Part shown: in pieces, positions 18,019 to 27,298 of the stretch | Layout: every line of letters begins with the position of its first letter | Position numbering within the stretch: the first letter of the stretch is position 1 | Program-made: the position numbers and the translations under genes | NCBI GenBank assembly: GCA_030432595.1 | Contig: JAUIGU010000027.1 | Coordinates: forward strand, 1-53,442 | Source: Phycisphaerae bacterium | Lineage (GTDB): Bacteria; Planctomycetota; Phycisphaerae; Phycisphaerales; Phycisphaeraceae | DNA length: 53,442 nt | Direction: 5' to 3' | Notes under the pieces: model-generated | What the model was told of the DNA's origin: nothing | Databases searched by the model: none | What the model saw: only the letters and a program-made list of their open reading frames with translations

Positions 18019-18687
18019 ATGTCCGACACGCTCGACACCGCACCACCGGCCCCCTCTCCGCCGGCCCAGCGACACCACGTCACGCCACCGGGCACGGCCG
18101 ACATCGGCATGTGGCTGATGCTCGCGTCGCTGGCGCTGGTGTTCATCGCGTCGCTGCTGGCGTACACCGTGTTCCGCCTGATGGCCACGCAGGACCGCAC
18201 CAACCGCCCGACCGTCACCGGCGCGGCGGAGAACCTCGGCGAGCCCCTGCCGCTGGGCTCCATCGACCTGCCCTGGCCGCTGTGGGTCTCGACGGGCGTC
18301 ATCATCCTCACCGGTTACCTGATGCAGCGGGCGCTGGATCAGGTCCGTCGCGAAAAGATCACCGCCTTCCGCAACACGCTCGTCGCGACTTTGGGCATGT
18401 CGCTGCTTTTCGTCGTGATCCAGATGCCCGCCCTGATCTGGCTGATGATGGACCGCGAGGCCCGGTCGGTCAACGGCGCGTTCAACGGGTTCCTCTTCTT
18501 CTTGATCGTGCTGCACGCGTTGCACGTGGTCGGCGGGCTGATCCCACTGTTCAAGATCACGCTCAACGCCCACGAAGGCCGGTACGACCACGAACACTAC
18601 GGCCCGGTCAAACGCGTGACGCTCTACTGGCACTTTCTCGACGTCGTGTGGATCGTGATGTTCGGCGTGTTCCTCGCGCTGCGGTGA
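18019..18687 (+). CDS. Heme-copper oxidase subunit III family protein (second copy)
   Basis: Membrane protein of 222 aa with a subunit III fold: GMWLMLASLALVFIASLLAYTVF (30-52), PLWVSTGVIILTGYLMQRAL, LGMSLLFVVIQMPALIWLMM, GFLFFLIVLHALHVVGGLIPLF and YWHFLDVVWIVMFGVFLAL. It is of ordinary length, unlike the enlarged coxC upstream. The HALHVVGG and YWHFLDVVW motifs are typical of the family. It may be an assembly or regulatory paralogue, or the true subunit III of a second oxidase. Upstream is a REP doublet, then a -10 box 6 nt before the ATG. Confidence 0.88.
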   Translation: MSDTLDTAPPAPSPPAQRHHVTPPGTADIGMWLMLASLALVFIASLLAYTVFRLMATQDRTNRPTVTGAAENLGEPLPLGSIDLPWPLWVSTGVIILTGYLMQRALDQVRREKITAFRNTLVATLGMSLLFVVIQMPALIWLMMDREARSVNGAFNGFLFFLIVLHALHVVGGLIPLFKITLNAHEGRYDHEHYGPVKRVTLYWHFLDVVWIVMFGVFLALR

Positions 18688-18719
18688 ACAAGCGCGACGC
18701 CGCGTCACTCCGACCAGAT

Positions 18720-19592
18720 TCAATAGGTGAACACCCACTCGCCGTCGCCGTCACGCTCGGCCCGGGTGGGCAGCTTCGGGCCGCGGTAGCCGGGCACGCG
18801 CAGGTAGAACGACTGGATCGTCCGCGCCAGCGGGTTGATCCCCGAGAGCGGCTCGAGCAGGTCGTCCAGCCCGGCGAACCCCGATTGCCCCCGGAAGGCG
18901 ACGTCACGGACCGCCAGGGCCGGCGTGGCCAGGCGGCGCGGGCGATCGATGCCGGACGCGAGCGTCCCGCTGGGGTAAAGCGGCAGCACGTCGTCGCCCG
19001 TGCGGTCGTACCACTGCTCGTTGGGAAGGTCCAGCACGTCGTTGACGTAGCGCCAGTCGCCGTCGGGGCGGGTGTGGTGGTGCTCGAAGACGCGCGACAT
19101 GGACTCTTCGAACTTCGACCGTGCGGCGTGCTCGGCATGGAGCGTCACCCGGCGGCTGATCGGCAGGCCGCTGCGGGGTGACCGCAGGATCGCCGCGGCG
19201 TACTGCTCGTTCGCCCCCGCATTGGCGATCGCGCCCATCAGCGCCTCGGCCGCCTCGTTGGCCGCGCTGTCGTCGGGGATCGAGACCTGCGCGACCAGGT
19301 CCCGCGGCGCGTCCCGGCCGTAGAACGCCGACCGGACCTCGTCGGTGTTGTAACGCTCGTTCGCGCCGCCGTCGGTGTTGACCGCGGGGATGTGCGGCCC
19401 CGGCGCGTACGCCTGCGCCCGCCACGCCTCGTACCGGTCCACGCTCGCGATGCGCTGCAGCCGGATCATCCCGAAACCGAAAAAGATCACCAGCGCCAAC
19501 ACGATCAGCAGGAACGGCAACGCCATGACCGTCTCGATCATGGCCAGGCCGCGGCGGGCGCGGACGCGGCGGCTGAGCGGCACCTTGTTCAT
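18720..19592 (-). CDS. TadE-like pseudopilin
   Basis: Membrane-anchored protein of 290 aa. A basic N-terminus and RRGLAMIETVMALPFLLIVLALVIFFGFGM form the TadE-type prepilin-like helix (about residues 14-43) with the conserved glutamate E20; the rest is a soluble domain of unknown fold. TadE and TadG proteins are minor pseudopilins of tight-adherence (Flp/Tad) pili. The start overlaps the stop of the upstream gene by 4 nt (ATGA). It is the last gene of a minus-strand set with a TadG-like and another TadE-like gene; no ATPase or secretin is in the window. Confidence 0.75.
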   Translation of the reverse strand: MNKVPLSRRVRARRGLAMIETVMALPFLLIVLALVIFFGFGMIRLQRIASVDRYEAWRAQAYAPGPHIPAVNTDGGANERYNTDEVRSAFYGRDAPRDLVAQVSIPDDSAANEAAEALMGAIANAGANEQYAAAILRSPRSGLPISRRVTLHAEHAARSKFEESMSRVFEHHHTRPDGDWRYVNDVLDLPNEQWYDRTGDDVLPLYPSGTLASGIDRPRRLATPALAVRDVAFRGQSGFAGLDDLLEPLSGINPLARTIQSFYLRVPGYRGPKLPTRAERDGDGEWVFTY

Positions 19593-21529
19593 CCGTCGCT
19601 CCCCCCCGACGGCGTATCTCCGGGCTCACGGACCGTGTCCAGCAACGGGGCGACGGCCTGGAGGTAGTAGAAGGTGCGCCCGACTTCATCGGTGTTCAGG
19701 TCGGGGCTGTCGAGCGTGTCGATGCCGGTCTGGCGCATGCGCGCGATCATGTTGTCCAGGTCGCCGACGGGCGCGAGCTGGGCGTGCCACATCTGCGTCC
19801 ACAGGTCCCACGAGTGCGTGTTGAAGACGGTCGCGGCGGCGGTGGCGGTGACCAGCCGGCGCGGGCGGGCGCCGTTGCCCTGACCGTCGAACAGGTCTGT
19901 CCAGAGCGACGCCGTCGCGGGCTGCTCGGCCGCGGCGTAGAACCGCAGGTACTGAGCCCGGGCCGACGCGTCGTCGTGGGTCAACGCGTCGGCGGTGAAT
20001 TGGATCGGGGCGGGCAGGTCGTCGCCGTCCACGTCGGCCGGGAAGTTGTTGGGGTTGCGGAAGCTGGCCGTGCCGCCCTGGTTGTTCGCGGCGCACCAGA
20101 CGAAGTAGAGGTACTGCTCGTATTCCTCCCGCTGCCCCGTCGCCTCGTTCGTGCGGTACAGCCGGCGCACGCTCCGCCAGACGTGGTCCGCGACTTTTTC
20201 GCCCAAGGTGTCGTCCAGGTCCGACCCGGGCGAACGCCGGAACGCCGCGGCGCCGGACGGCTCGCCGGGCGCAAAGCCCCAGTCCACCAGCTCCGCCTGC
20301 TGCCGCGCGACGCCCGTGCGCACCGGGGAGAACTCGAGGTAGAGGAACAGCACCGGCGGCTGCCCGCCCGCGTTGGTGTTGGATACGTACTGCGACCACT
20401 GGCCGTCCCACTGCGCATCAGGCAGCAGGCCGCCGCCCACCCCGCCGCCGAACAACAGGTTGGCCTTGGCGGTGGCGTGGCTCTCGGCCCGCTCCGCGAA
20501 CCAGGAACGCGCCGAGCCGCGCGTCGGGCTGCGACCGAACGCGACCTCTTCCGCGTCGTCGAGCTGACGCCGGTAGAACCGCATCGGGCCGTACGGGATG
20601 TACCCCGAGACCTCGCCTTCCTCGGCCTGCTCTACGTCGCGGTCGAACCCCGGGATGCCGTAGTCCGACTCGAGCTCGTAGTCGTAATCGATCGTCCCGA
20701 CGTCCTCGGGGTTGATGGTCAACTCCGGCACCCACCAGCCGAAGATCGTGTCGTACGGCCCGCGCGAAAACTCGTCGTCGTCGATGTCGTCCGGCAGCCG
20801 ACCGCTCAGGAACGGCGCCTGAAAGTCCGTGAACACGCCCCGCTCCCACGGCAGCTCCGGCAAAAACGGCACGAGGAACCCGGTCGCGCGGCCGTCGCGC
20901 TGGTTCTGCTCGGCGGCGCGGACCGCCACCCGCTGCGCCAAGGGCCCGAGGTTCTCCATCGCAGCGGCGCTCATCGCGTCCAGCGCGAACATCGCCTCCC
21001 ACAGCTGTCCGTGCCGCCCGCCCACGTCGTAGAACGTCAGCTCCGCGATGTCGTAGCCCGAGCCGTTGAGCGCGCTGTCGAGCTCTTCGAGCATGACAAC
21101 GTGCCCGAGCAGGTCGGACCGCACCCGCGCCAGGCCGGACAGGAACCAGGGCTGCGTGGGCGCCAGCGTGCGTTCGCCGATGTGGTCTTCGACGGCGGCG
21201 AGCGCAGCCACGTGGTCTTCGAGCGAGTTGCCCACCGCCGACGGCATCGCATCCAGCACCTGCACCTGGGCCAGCAGCTTGGTGATCTCGACGTTGTTCA
21301 TCGCGGCCAGGTTCATCGTCCGCGCGACCCAGCCCGCGCCCGACGCCGCGGCGGCGTCGGCGGCGTGCTGCGTCTCGGTGCGGCGTTGGAGGTGGTTGCC
21401 GACGTTGAAGATGTAGAACACCGCTGCCGCCAACAGCAATAGCGACAGCAGCGCGATGACCAGCACGACGCCGCCCTGCCGACGTCGATCGAGCAACAAG
21501 TCCGGGTTGTGACGGGGGTCGCGATTCAT
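19589..21529 (-). CDS. TadG-like protein
   Basis: Large exported protein of 646 aa. A single N-terminal membrane helix (QGGVVLVIALLSLLLLAAAVFYIFN, about 18-42) is followed by the TadG-like signature QHAADAAAASGAGWVARTMNLAAMNNVE, seen in the Flp pilus assembly TadE/G-like family. The remainder is acidic and soluble, with no recognised domain. It overlaps the downstream TadE-like gene by 4 nt and lies 24 bp after the other TadE-like gene, so the three are co-transcribed. Probable role: periplasmic minor component of a Tad-type pilus; this is inferred from the N-terminus only. Confidence 0.72.
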   Translation of the reverse strand: MNRDPRHNPDLLLDRRRQGGVVLVIALLSLLLLAAAVFYIFNVGNHLQRRTETQHAADAAAASGAGWVARTMNLAAMNNVEITKLLAQVQVLDAMPSAVGNSLEDHVAALAAVEDHIGERTLAPTQPWFLSGLARVRSDLLGHVVMLEELDSALNGSGYDIAELTFYDVGGRHGQLWEAMFALDAMSAAAMENLGPLAQRVAVRAAEQNQRDGRATGFLVPFLPELPWERGVFTDFQAPFLSGRLPDDIDDDEFSRGPYDTIFGWWVPELTINPEDVGTIDYDYELESDYGIPGFDRDVEQAEEGEVSGYIPYGPMRFYRRQLDDAEEVAFGRSPTRGSARSWFAERAESHATAKANLLFGGGVGGGLLPDAQWDGQWSQYVSNTNAGGQPPVLFLYLEFSPVRTGVARQQAELVDWGFAPGEPSGAAAFRRSPGSDLDDTLGEKVADHVWRSVRRLYRTNEATGQREEYEQYLYFVWCAANNQGGTASFRNPNNFPADVDGDDLPAPIQFTADALTHDDASARAQYLRFYAAAEQPATASLWTDLFDGQGNGARPRRLVTATAAATVFNTHSWDLWTQMWHAQLAPVGDLDNMIARMRQTGIDTLDSPDLNTDEVGRTFYYLQAVAPLLDTVREPGDTPSGGSDG

Positions 21530-21553
21530 CGCGTCTAATCACTTCACATCACG

Positions 21554-22423
21554 CTACTTCCGCGGGATCGGCGGCTTCTCGGGCAGCTCGTCCACCACGC
21601 CCTCGTTGGTCAGGATGAACCGGGCGCGGATCGACGCGTAGCGCTCGCTGCGCCCCGCAACGCTGTGCGTGCCGTCGCTGAAGATTCGCGACACGAACGG
21701 CACGGACAGGTGCAGCCGGTGCCGTACCTCGACCGCCACCGCGTCGCGCGGGCCCAGCGGTTCGCCGCCGGTGCCCACCCCGGGCGACATCGCGACGAAC
21801 CGGGTCTCGCCGTTCTCCACGCCCGCGCGGTGGATCGTGACCTCGGTGTGGTCCTCGGCGTAACCGAAACGCCGGTCCAGCAGCGTGTTCGCCCAACGCG
21901 GCGTGTCCCGGCCCTCCAAGGCGTACAACTCCTCGACAGCCGGCGTCAGCGACGCGCGATCCGACCGGCCCGGGCCCGACACCGGCAGCATCGCCATCAC
22001 CGCCGCACGACGCACCACCTCGAGCTTGTCGCTCTGCTGCCCCGCGATCTGGTTTTCATCCTCAGCCCCAGCGTCGCGCGGCAACTCCACGATCGCCGAA
22101 CGCGTCGCCGAGAACGCTGCGTAATGCACGAACAGGTTGCCCGTGAACACCAGCGTCGTCTGGATCAGCGTCAGCACCAGCACCAGCAACACCGGGAACA
22201 CCAAGGCAAACTCGACCGTCGCCGTCCCCGTCTCGCGCCGCCGCGCCGCGCCCGCGCTCGACCGGGCGTGCCACCCCAGCCGGACCAACCGCACCCACAA
22301 CCACGCAACGATCGGCGTGACCACCAACAGGATCAGCGCGCACCGCCACGCCAACGGCGTGTCCAACGCGAAGGCCCACCACGCGGTCCCGGTGAGGTTG
22401 AATAAAGTGTCCGCCGAACTCAT
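21554..22423 (-). CDS. TadE-like protein with extra N-terminal helix
   Basis: 289-aa membrane protein. After an extra N-terminal hydrophobic segment (WRCALILLVVTPIVAWLWVRLV), the TadE-type helix appears as RRRETGTATVEFALVFPVLLVLVLTLIQTTLVF with the conserved VEFAL glutamate. A soluble domain follows, ending in LPEKPPIPRK. The start is set at 22423 because a TACAAT box lies 10 nt upstream; the longer frame to 22522 would run through the REPIN-like repeat. It is the first gene of the three-gene Tad-like unit. Confidence 0.72.
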   Translation of the reverse strand: MSSADTLFNLTGTAWWAFALDTPLAWRCALILLVVTPIVAWLWVRLVRLGWHARSSAGAARRRETGTATVEFALVFPVLLVLVLTLIQTTLVFTGNLFVHYAAFSATRSAIVELPRDAGAEDENQIAGQQSDKLEVVRRAAVMAMLPVSGPGRSDRASLTPAVEELYALEGRDTPRWANTLLDRRFGYAEDHTEVTIHRAGVENGETRFVAMSPGVGTGGEPLGPRDAVAVEVRHRLHLSVPFVSRIFSDGTHSVAGRSERYASIRARFILTNEGVVDELPEKPPIPRK

Positions 22424-22483
22424 GGACCGCCCCATTGTACCGGCGGGCGGCGACAACCCAACCTCCCGGGCCACCGGAACCAG

Positions 22484-22550
22484 ACCGGTCGCAGACGCTC
22501 CCGGCCCCGCCGAAACGGTCATTCAGAGCCGGGAGCGGGAGCGACCGGTT
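22484..22550. repeat. REPIN-like pair, family A (copy 1)
   Basis: accggtcgcagacgctcccg (start of arm 22484-22505) and its inverted partner gccgggagcgggagcgaccg (start of arm 22528-22550) flank a short spacer containing attcaga. A second pair with the same arms and the same ttcaga just before the right arm is at 36251-36328. Paired inverted units of about 23 bp recurring between genes are the hallmark of REP doublets. Confidence 0.8.
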
Positions 22551-22575
22551 CAAGCGTGAAACGCGCGGCCTGCCC

Positions 22576-24585
22576 TCAGTGCCCCGGGGCCGTCTCGATC
22601 TCCACCGCCGGGACGCTTCCGGGGGCGCCCTCGGGCTCGCGGATGGACTCGACCATCGCCTGGACCTTCGGGCTGGGCGGCTTGGTCAGCGCGGTCAGCC
22701 CGAGCGTCACCACGAAGTTGATCGCCATGCCGACCGTGCCGATGCCTTGGGCGTCGATGCCGAAGCACCACGGCCGCCGCAGGCCTTGCCCCGCCGGCCC
22801 GAGGATGGCCTCGGCGACGTCGGCGTTGAGCAGGATCACGTCCGCCTTCTGGCACACGATGTAGAACGCCGTGAACCCGATGCCCACGAGCATGCCCGTC
22901 ACGGCCGGAACCGTGCCGACGCGCTTGGAGAAAATGCCCAGGACAATCGCCGGGAAGAACGACGCCGCCGCCAACCCGAACGCGAACGCGACCACCTCGC
23001 CGACAAAGCCCGGCGGGTTGATGCCGAAGTAGCCAGCGACACAAACCGCGATCGCAATCGCGATCCGGCCGACCAGCAGGCGTTGCTTCTCCGATGCCTG
23101 CGGGTTCATGACTTTGTAGTACAGGTCGTGGGCGACCGAAGACGAAATCACCAGCAGCAGCCCCGACGCCGTGGATAGCGCGGCCGCGAGGCCACCAGCC
23201 ATGACGAACGCGATGATCCAGTCTGCCAACTCCGCCATCTGCGGAGTCGCCAGGACAATGATGTCTTTGTCCGGGTGGTGCGCCGCCCCCGCTGTCAACA
23301 ACTCGGTCTTCGCATCAACGCCGAAGTTTGCCGTACCTCCGTGTTTCTCCACCCAAGCCCCCGAGTCGGATAGCAAGTCATCGCGGATCGGCTTATCCAA
23401 GCCGCGAAGGTTCATCAACTCATTGGGCAGGATGGTCTGACCGTCTACACCGGTGACGGGCGCCTCGGTCAGATTGTTGGTGAATGCGACCTTCCCGTCG
23501 CCGTTGAAATCGACCCAGCCGATGTAGCCCGGCTTGTTCCAGTTGTGGTACCAATCGGGCAACTGCTCGACGGTTCGGCCGTTGAGCCCGTTGATATCGT
23601 CCACCATGTAATACCGAGCAAACACCGCCACCGACGGGGCCGTCAAGTACAGAATCGCGATGAGCCCCAGCGCCCAGAACGCCGACCACCTCGCGGCTTT
23701 GACGCTCTTAACGGTATAAAACCGGATGATGACGTGCGGGAGTCCGGCCGTCCCGGCCATCAGCGCCAGGGCCACACAAAAGACGTTCAAACGTGTCCAA
23801 CGCTTTTCGGATTCTGCGTAAGCCTCGGTATAGTTGTTAAAACCAAACTCACGCTGCAAGTCGTTGAGTTTATCGAGCAGGTATGGGCGGGCCGGATCGA
23901 TGGCCTCGGTGACATGCGACGCCAATCCCAATGAAGGGATCGCCTGCCCCGTGAGTTTCAACGAGATCGCGACGGCCGGAATCAGGAACGCCGTGATCAG
24001 CACCCAGAACTGCGCGACCTGCGTCCAGGTGATGCCCTTCATCCCACCGAACACCGCGTAGACGAACACGATCGCCATCCCGATGAACACGCCCACCGCG
24101 GGGGGGACGCCGAGGAACCCCGAGAACACCACGCCCACGCCCTTCATCTGACCGACGACATAGGTGAAGCTCACGAAGATCGCGCACAGCAGCGCAATCA
24201 GCCGCGCGGTCGATGAGTCGTAACGATCCCCAATAAAGTCCGGCACCGTGAAGTGCCCGAACTTCCGCAGATACGGCGCGAGCAGCAGCGCCAGCAACAC
24301 GTACCCGCCGGTCCAGCCCATGAGGTACACGCCGCCGGCGAATCCCATGCCCGAGATCAGGCCCGCCATGGAGATGAACGACGCGGCGCTCATCCAGTCC
24401 GCCGCGGTCGCCATGCCGTTGGCGGGCGCGGGCACGCCGCCGCCGGCGATGAAGAAGCCCTTCGTGTCCTTCACCCGGCTCAGCCACGCGATCCCCAGGT
24501 ACAGCGAGAACGTCGCGATGACGAACACCATCGTCCAGATCTGGAGGTTCGTCATCGCCAAGGTCGGAGAGTGCCATGCGCTCAA
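22576..24585 (-). CDS. Sodium:solute symporter, large subunit (acetate symporter-like)
   Basis: SSS-family transporter (669 aa, about 13 helices) of the type that works with a DUF4212 small subunit; relatives take up acetate or other carboxylates with Na+. Signatures include FFIAGGGVPAPANGMATAADWMSAASF (44-70) and GYVLLALLLAPYLRKFG. A long periplasmic loop at about 325-440 carries DFNGDGKVAF (359-368), an EF-hand-like calcium loop often seen in this subgroup. I use TTG 24585, which follows AAGGGGG by 6 nt and overlaps the stop of the DUF4212 gene; ATG 24555 is the alternative. Substrate is unproven. Confidence 0.88.
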   Translation of the reverse strand: MSAWHSPTLAMTNLQIWTMVFVIATFSLYLGIAWLSRVKDTKGFFIAGGGVPAPANGMATAADWMSAASFISMAGLISGMGFAGGVYLMGWTGGYVLLALLLAPYLRKFGHFTVPDFIGDRYDSSTARLIALLCAIFVSFTYVVGQMKGVGVVFSGFLGVPPAVGVFIGMAIVFVYAVFGGMKGITWTQVAQFWVLITAFLIPAVAISLKLTGQAIPSLGLASHVTEAIDPARPYLLDKLNDLQREFGFNNYTEAYAESEKRWTRLNVFCVALALMAGTAGLPHVIIRFYTVKSVKAARWSAFWALGLIAILYLTAPSVAVFARYYMVDDINGLNGRTVEQLPDWYHNWNKPGYIGWVDFNGDGKVAFTNNLTEAPVTGVDGQTILPNELMNLRGLDKPIRDDLLSDSGAWVEKHGGTANFGVDAKTELLTAGAAHHPDKDIIVLATPQMAELADWIIAFVMAGGLAAALSTASGLLLVISSSVAHDLYYKVMNPQASEKQRLLVGRIAIAIAVCVAGYFGINPPGFVGEVVAFAFGLAAASFFPAIVLGIFSKRVGTVPAVTGMLVGIGFTAFYIVCQKADVILLNADVAEAILGPAGQGLRRPWCFGIDAQGIGTVGMAINFVVTLGLTALTKPPSPKVQAMVESIREPEGAPGSVPAVEIETAPGH

Positions 24586-24938
24586 GCCGCACCCCCTTGG
24601 CTTTGAGATTGCGAACTTTTGGACTGCGACGCCGCGACGTCACGGTGGTGCTTCGCGTCCAGCCCGTTCATCAGCAGTGCGTAGATCAGGATCAGGAAGA
24701 CGAACGTGATGATCGAGCCCTGCTGCGCGAACCAGAACCCCAGCGGCACGCCGCCGAGCTGCCACTGGTTCAGCCAGTCCGCCCACAGCACGCCGCAGCC
24801 CAGGCCGACAAACGCCCAGATCGCCAGCAGCACAATCATGATCGACAGGTTCGCCCGCCAGTAGCGGCGCGTGGCGTCGCTCGACACTTGCGGGGACGGC
24901 GGCGAGCCCGGCGTGGGCCCGGTGGTGGGCGTGTTCAT
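24582..24938 (-). CDS. Sodium/substrate symporter small subunit (DUF4212)
   Basis: 118-aa membrane protein with two helices (NLSIMIVLLAIWAFVGLGCGVLWA and WFAQQGSIITFVFLILIYALLMNGL) and the conserved QLGGVPLGFWFAQQGS motif of DUF4212. This small subunit is encoded directly before SSS acetate-type symporters, as here, where its TGA overlaps the TTG start of the large subunit. The N-terminal 25 residues are Pro/Ser-rich and the C-terminal tail is Ser/Gln-rich. ATG 24938 begins just before the low-complexity segment; a longer in-frame reading is not supported. Confidence 0.88.
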   Translation of the reverse strand: MNTPTTGPTPGSPPSPQVSSDATRRYWRANLSIMIVLLAIWAFVGLGCGVLWADWLNQWQLGGVPLGFWFAQQGSIITFVFLILIYALLMNGLDAKHHRDVAASQSKSSQSQSQGGAA

Positions 24939-25106
24939 GGTGGCGGCCTTGACCAGAAAGAAGGGTGACGGGAACCAGCAGACGCCCGCTCGGCCACGCG
25001 GAAGCGTTTCACCGAAACGGAAACGTCGGATGCTACCGGCAGGCCCGGACCGCCGCAATGAAATGCCCCTGCTACCCCGTGCGGACACGACCCGTCGCGC
25101 GCCGCG

Positions 25107-25556
25107 TCACGCCGGCGGGCCGCCAGGCTTCTCGAAGGTCGCCGTGATCTCACCCGACGACGTGTCGGCCTCAAACACGTAGCGCACGCCCGGCTCCAGC
25201 CGTCGGCCGCGCATCCGCATCCCCTCCGCCGGCCGCAAGCCCAGCCCCTGCGCCTGGCCGTAGCTCAGCGACGACACCTTCACCGGGTCCACGCCCTCGA
25301 CCTCGCGCGGCACGAGGTGCCAAACGACCTCGCCCTCGGCATTTTCGCCGGCCCCGTCCGAGCCGTCGGCGTCGCCGGGCAACGCCGTCACCTTGACCTC
25401 GTACAGCGCGACCGTGCCGTTGAACATGAACGTCGCGCCGCCGGGCGTCGCCAGCACGTCCACCTCGATCGGCGGGCCCGGCCGCAGCCACACCCAGCCG
25501 TACACCCCCAACACCAGCGCCGCGAGCACGCATAGAACGATAAGTTTTTTATCCAT
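25107..25556 (-). CDS. Small membrane-anchored protein of unknown function
   Basis: 149-aa protein with one N-terminal helix (LIVLCVLAALVLGVYGWVWL, residues 5-24) and a soluble beta-rich domain (FMFNGTVALYEVKVTALPGD; VSSLSYGQAQGLGLRPAEG; RYVFEADTSSGEITATFEKPG). Start ATG 25556 has GGAG about 9 nt upstream and gives a clean signal-anchor. I do not recognise the family. The divergent neighbour is a prepilin-like gene, 176 bp away. Confidence 0.65.
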   Translation of the reverse strand: MDKKLIVLCVLAALVLGVYGWVWLRPGPPIEVDVLATPGGATFMFNGTVALYEVKVTALPGDADGSDGAGENAEGEVVWHLVPREVEGVDPVKVSSLSYGQAQGLGLRPAEGMRMRGRRLEPGVRYVFEADTSSGEITATFEKPGGPPA

Positions 25557-25732
25557 GAGTGGGGCTCCGTCCGAGCCTATATTCATACCCGGACGCCTGC
25601 TCCACGGCCACGACACCCCCGGCCCGCTGTCGCGGATGTGGGAAAAACCCCGCCGGCAGGCATCAAAAACCGTGTCACACCCGTTGTGCCCCCCACGACG
25701 TGACCCGCGTGACCGCAGAGAGGAGTACCCCA

Positions 25733-26623
25733 ATGCATGGCTGTTGTCCCGAATCGAGTCGATTTGAATCCGCGCGACCCCAACCCGCGCGACGCCCCGG
25801 CCCGTCGCGCGGCCGGCAACGCGCGTTCACGCTCATCGAACTGCTCGTGGTCATCAGCATCATCGCGCTGCTGATCGGCATCCTGCTGCCCGCGCTGGGC
25901 GCCGCCCGCCAGACCGCGCGGGCGCTTTTGTGCAGCAACAACGAACGCCAGATCACGCTCGCGGCCGACATGTACGCCAACGACTTCGACGAGGCCTACC
26001 CCACGCGCGGCGGCGACCCGGGCACCGGTAAGCTCTCCAACTTCCCCGAGCCCCCGACGCCCGACACCGGCCAGCGCCGCTGGAGCGCGCTGTTCGCCAG
26101 CGTCCTCAGCAACGTCGCGACCGAAACCAACGAGAACGGCGACGAGGTCCCCGCCGTCGCCACCTACCTCTGCCCCAACGACGACGACCCCGCCGCACAG
26201 ACCAACGCCGACTCGTGGTACGACCGCATGCGCCGCAGCTACATGTTCAACGGCTTCGACGACCTGGAGATCAGCCTGCTCGAGCAGTCCGGCGGCGCGT
26301 GGACCGAGGCCGAGGACACCAGCATGAAACGCACCTACATCCGCGACGCCAGCAACACCGCGCTGTTCGGCGAGAAGCGCTCGGGCCAACCCTTCGCCGG
26401 GTACTACGTCGACATCTACGCCAACGGCACGCCCGACAACCTCGACGACCTCGAACAGAACCGCCACGGCGGCCGTCAGGGCGTCAACGGCTATTCCAAC
26501 TACGCCTTCGCCGACGGCAGCGCCCGCGGCATGAGCGGCCTGGACTCCATCAACCCCACCAACATCTGGGGCCTCAGTGACGCGACCCGCGGCTACTACC
26601 GAGACAACGTGGGCGGGCCGTAA
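25733..26623 (+). CDS. Type II secretion/prepilin-like protein (H-X-DG type)
   Basis: Planctomycete-type prepilin-like protein of 296 aa. The N-terminal signal [26 protein letters not shown] (about 31-56) has the prepilin peptidase site before F and the conserved Glu. The C-terminus has the family pattern of a histidine followed by [11 protein letters not shown] ([18 protein letters not shown]). These proteins are very numerous in planctomycetes; their role is not established. ATG 25733 has GAGAGGAG 7-8 nt upstream. The 30-residue segment before the prepilin motif is unusually long for a type IV signal, so the true start could be later. Confidence 0.82.
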   Translation: MHGCCPESSRFESARPQPARRPGPSRGRQRAFTLIELLVVISIIALLIGILLPALGAARQTARALLCSNNERQITLAADMYANDFDEAYPTRGGDPGTGKLSNFPEPPTPDTGQRRWSALFASVLSNVATETNENGDEVPAVATYLCPNDDDPAAQTNADSWYDRMRRSYMFNGFDDLEISLLEQSGGAWTEAEDTSMKRTYIRDASNTALFGEKRSGQPFAGYYVDIYANGTPDNLDDLEQNRHGGRQGVNGYSNYAFADGSARGMSGLDSINPTNIWGLSDATRGYYRDNVGGP

Positions 26624-26711
26624 GCGTCCACAACGATCAAGTCGAGATCATTGCTTTTCTCCCATCACAAATGGAAGCCAGTGTATTGGCGTAAACGGTT
26701 GGAGGAATGAT

Positions 26712-27194
26712 GTGGACACACTTGATATCGCCGGCATTCAAGAATGGAAGCGTGAACACTGGCAGCAACGGCAATGGAAAAAGACGCTGTCGTTGCAGGC
26801 ACCCGTCAAAGAGTTGGAATGGTTCAGCACACAACTCTGGGACACGATGCCCCTCGTCGAATCGGCTTTGATAGAAGCCGTTCAAATCTTTACGCCCTCC
26901 CGGACGACGAATGAACTGTTTAAAGAATTCGGGATTACAGCTCTTGTCGGCGGCACGAGCGGTTATGTCAGCGACAACGAGAATCAAATCCGACGACTGC
27001 TCGTTGCATTGATCTACGACGGGCACGACGTCACTTTGCTGCCGCAACCCGCGAAGTGGTACCTGGTTGCCGACCATCACGCCGACCTGACAATCTTCTC
27101 TTCCAAACCGGGGTGGATTGCTGAACTGAAACAAGAGATGCTGAAACGTAAGATCAACGAGACCAACTACTACACGCACGATCCACCGAGATAG
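26712..27194 (+). CDS. Orphan hypothetical protein, low GC
   Basis: 160-aa soluble protein from GTG 26712, with GGAGG 6 nt upstream fixing the start. It is Trp/Gln/Glu-rich at the N-terminus (EWKREHWQQRQWKK) and has no membrane segment or known motif. By eye its GC content is near 50 percent, well below its neighbours, and third codon positions are mixed, suggesting recent transfer. It lies between the prepilin-like gene and the convergent nusG, sharing the intergenic terminator hairpin at 27233-27261. Confidence 0.6.
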   Translation: MDTLDIAGIQEWKREHWQQRQWKKTLSLQAPVKELEWFSTQLWDTMPLVESALIEAVQIFTPSRTTNELFKEFGITALVGGTSGYVSDNENQIRRLLVALIYDGHDVTLLPQPAKWYLVADHHADLTIFSSKPGWIAELKQEMLKRKINETNYYTHDPPR

Positions 27195-27232
27195 AACCGA
27201 TCTGCACCACCTCCTGAACCCACACCTCCTTG

Positions 27233-27261
27233 AAAAAAGCCCCGCATTCACATGCGGGGCT
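27233..27261 (-). terminator. Intrinsic terminator of the nusG operon
   Basis: AGCCCCGCA and TGCGGGGCT form a perfect 9-bp stem with a 6-nt loop. On the minus strand it is followed by a run of six T residues, so it is oriented to stop transcription 38 nt after the nusG stop codon. It may also terminate the convergent hypothetical gene. Confidence 0.9.
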
Positions 27262-27298
27262 CTGGGTCAGTAACTAGGTTTGTCTGGCGTGAGCAGCC

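Noticed and set aside
19784-21442. Long plus-strand ORF opposite the TadG-like gene
   Set aside because: An Arg/Val/Gly-rich shadow frame typical of GC-rich DNA. The minus-strand frame has a membrane helix, TadG motif and gene overlap.
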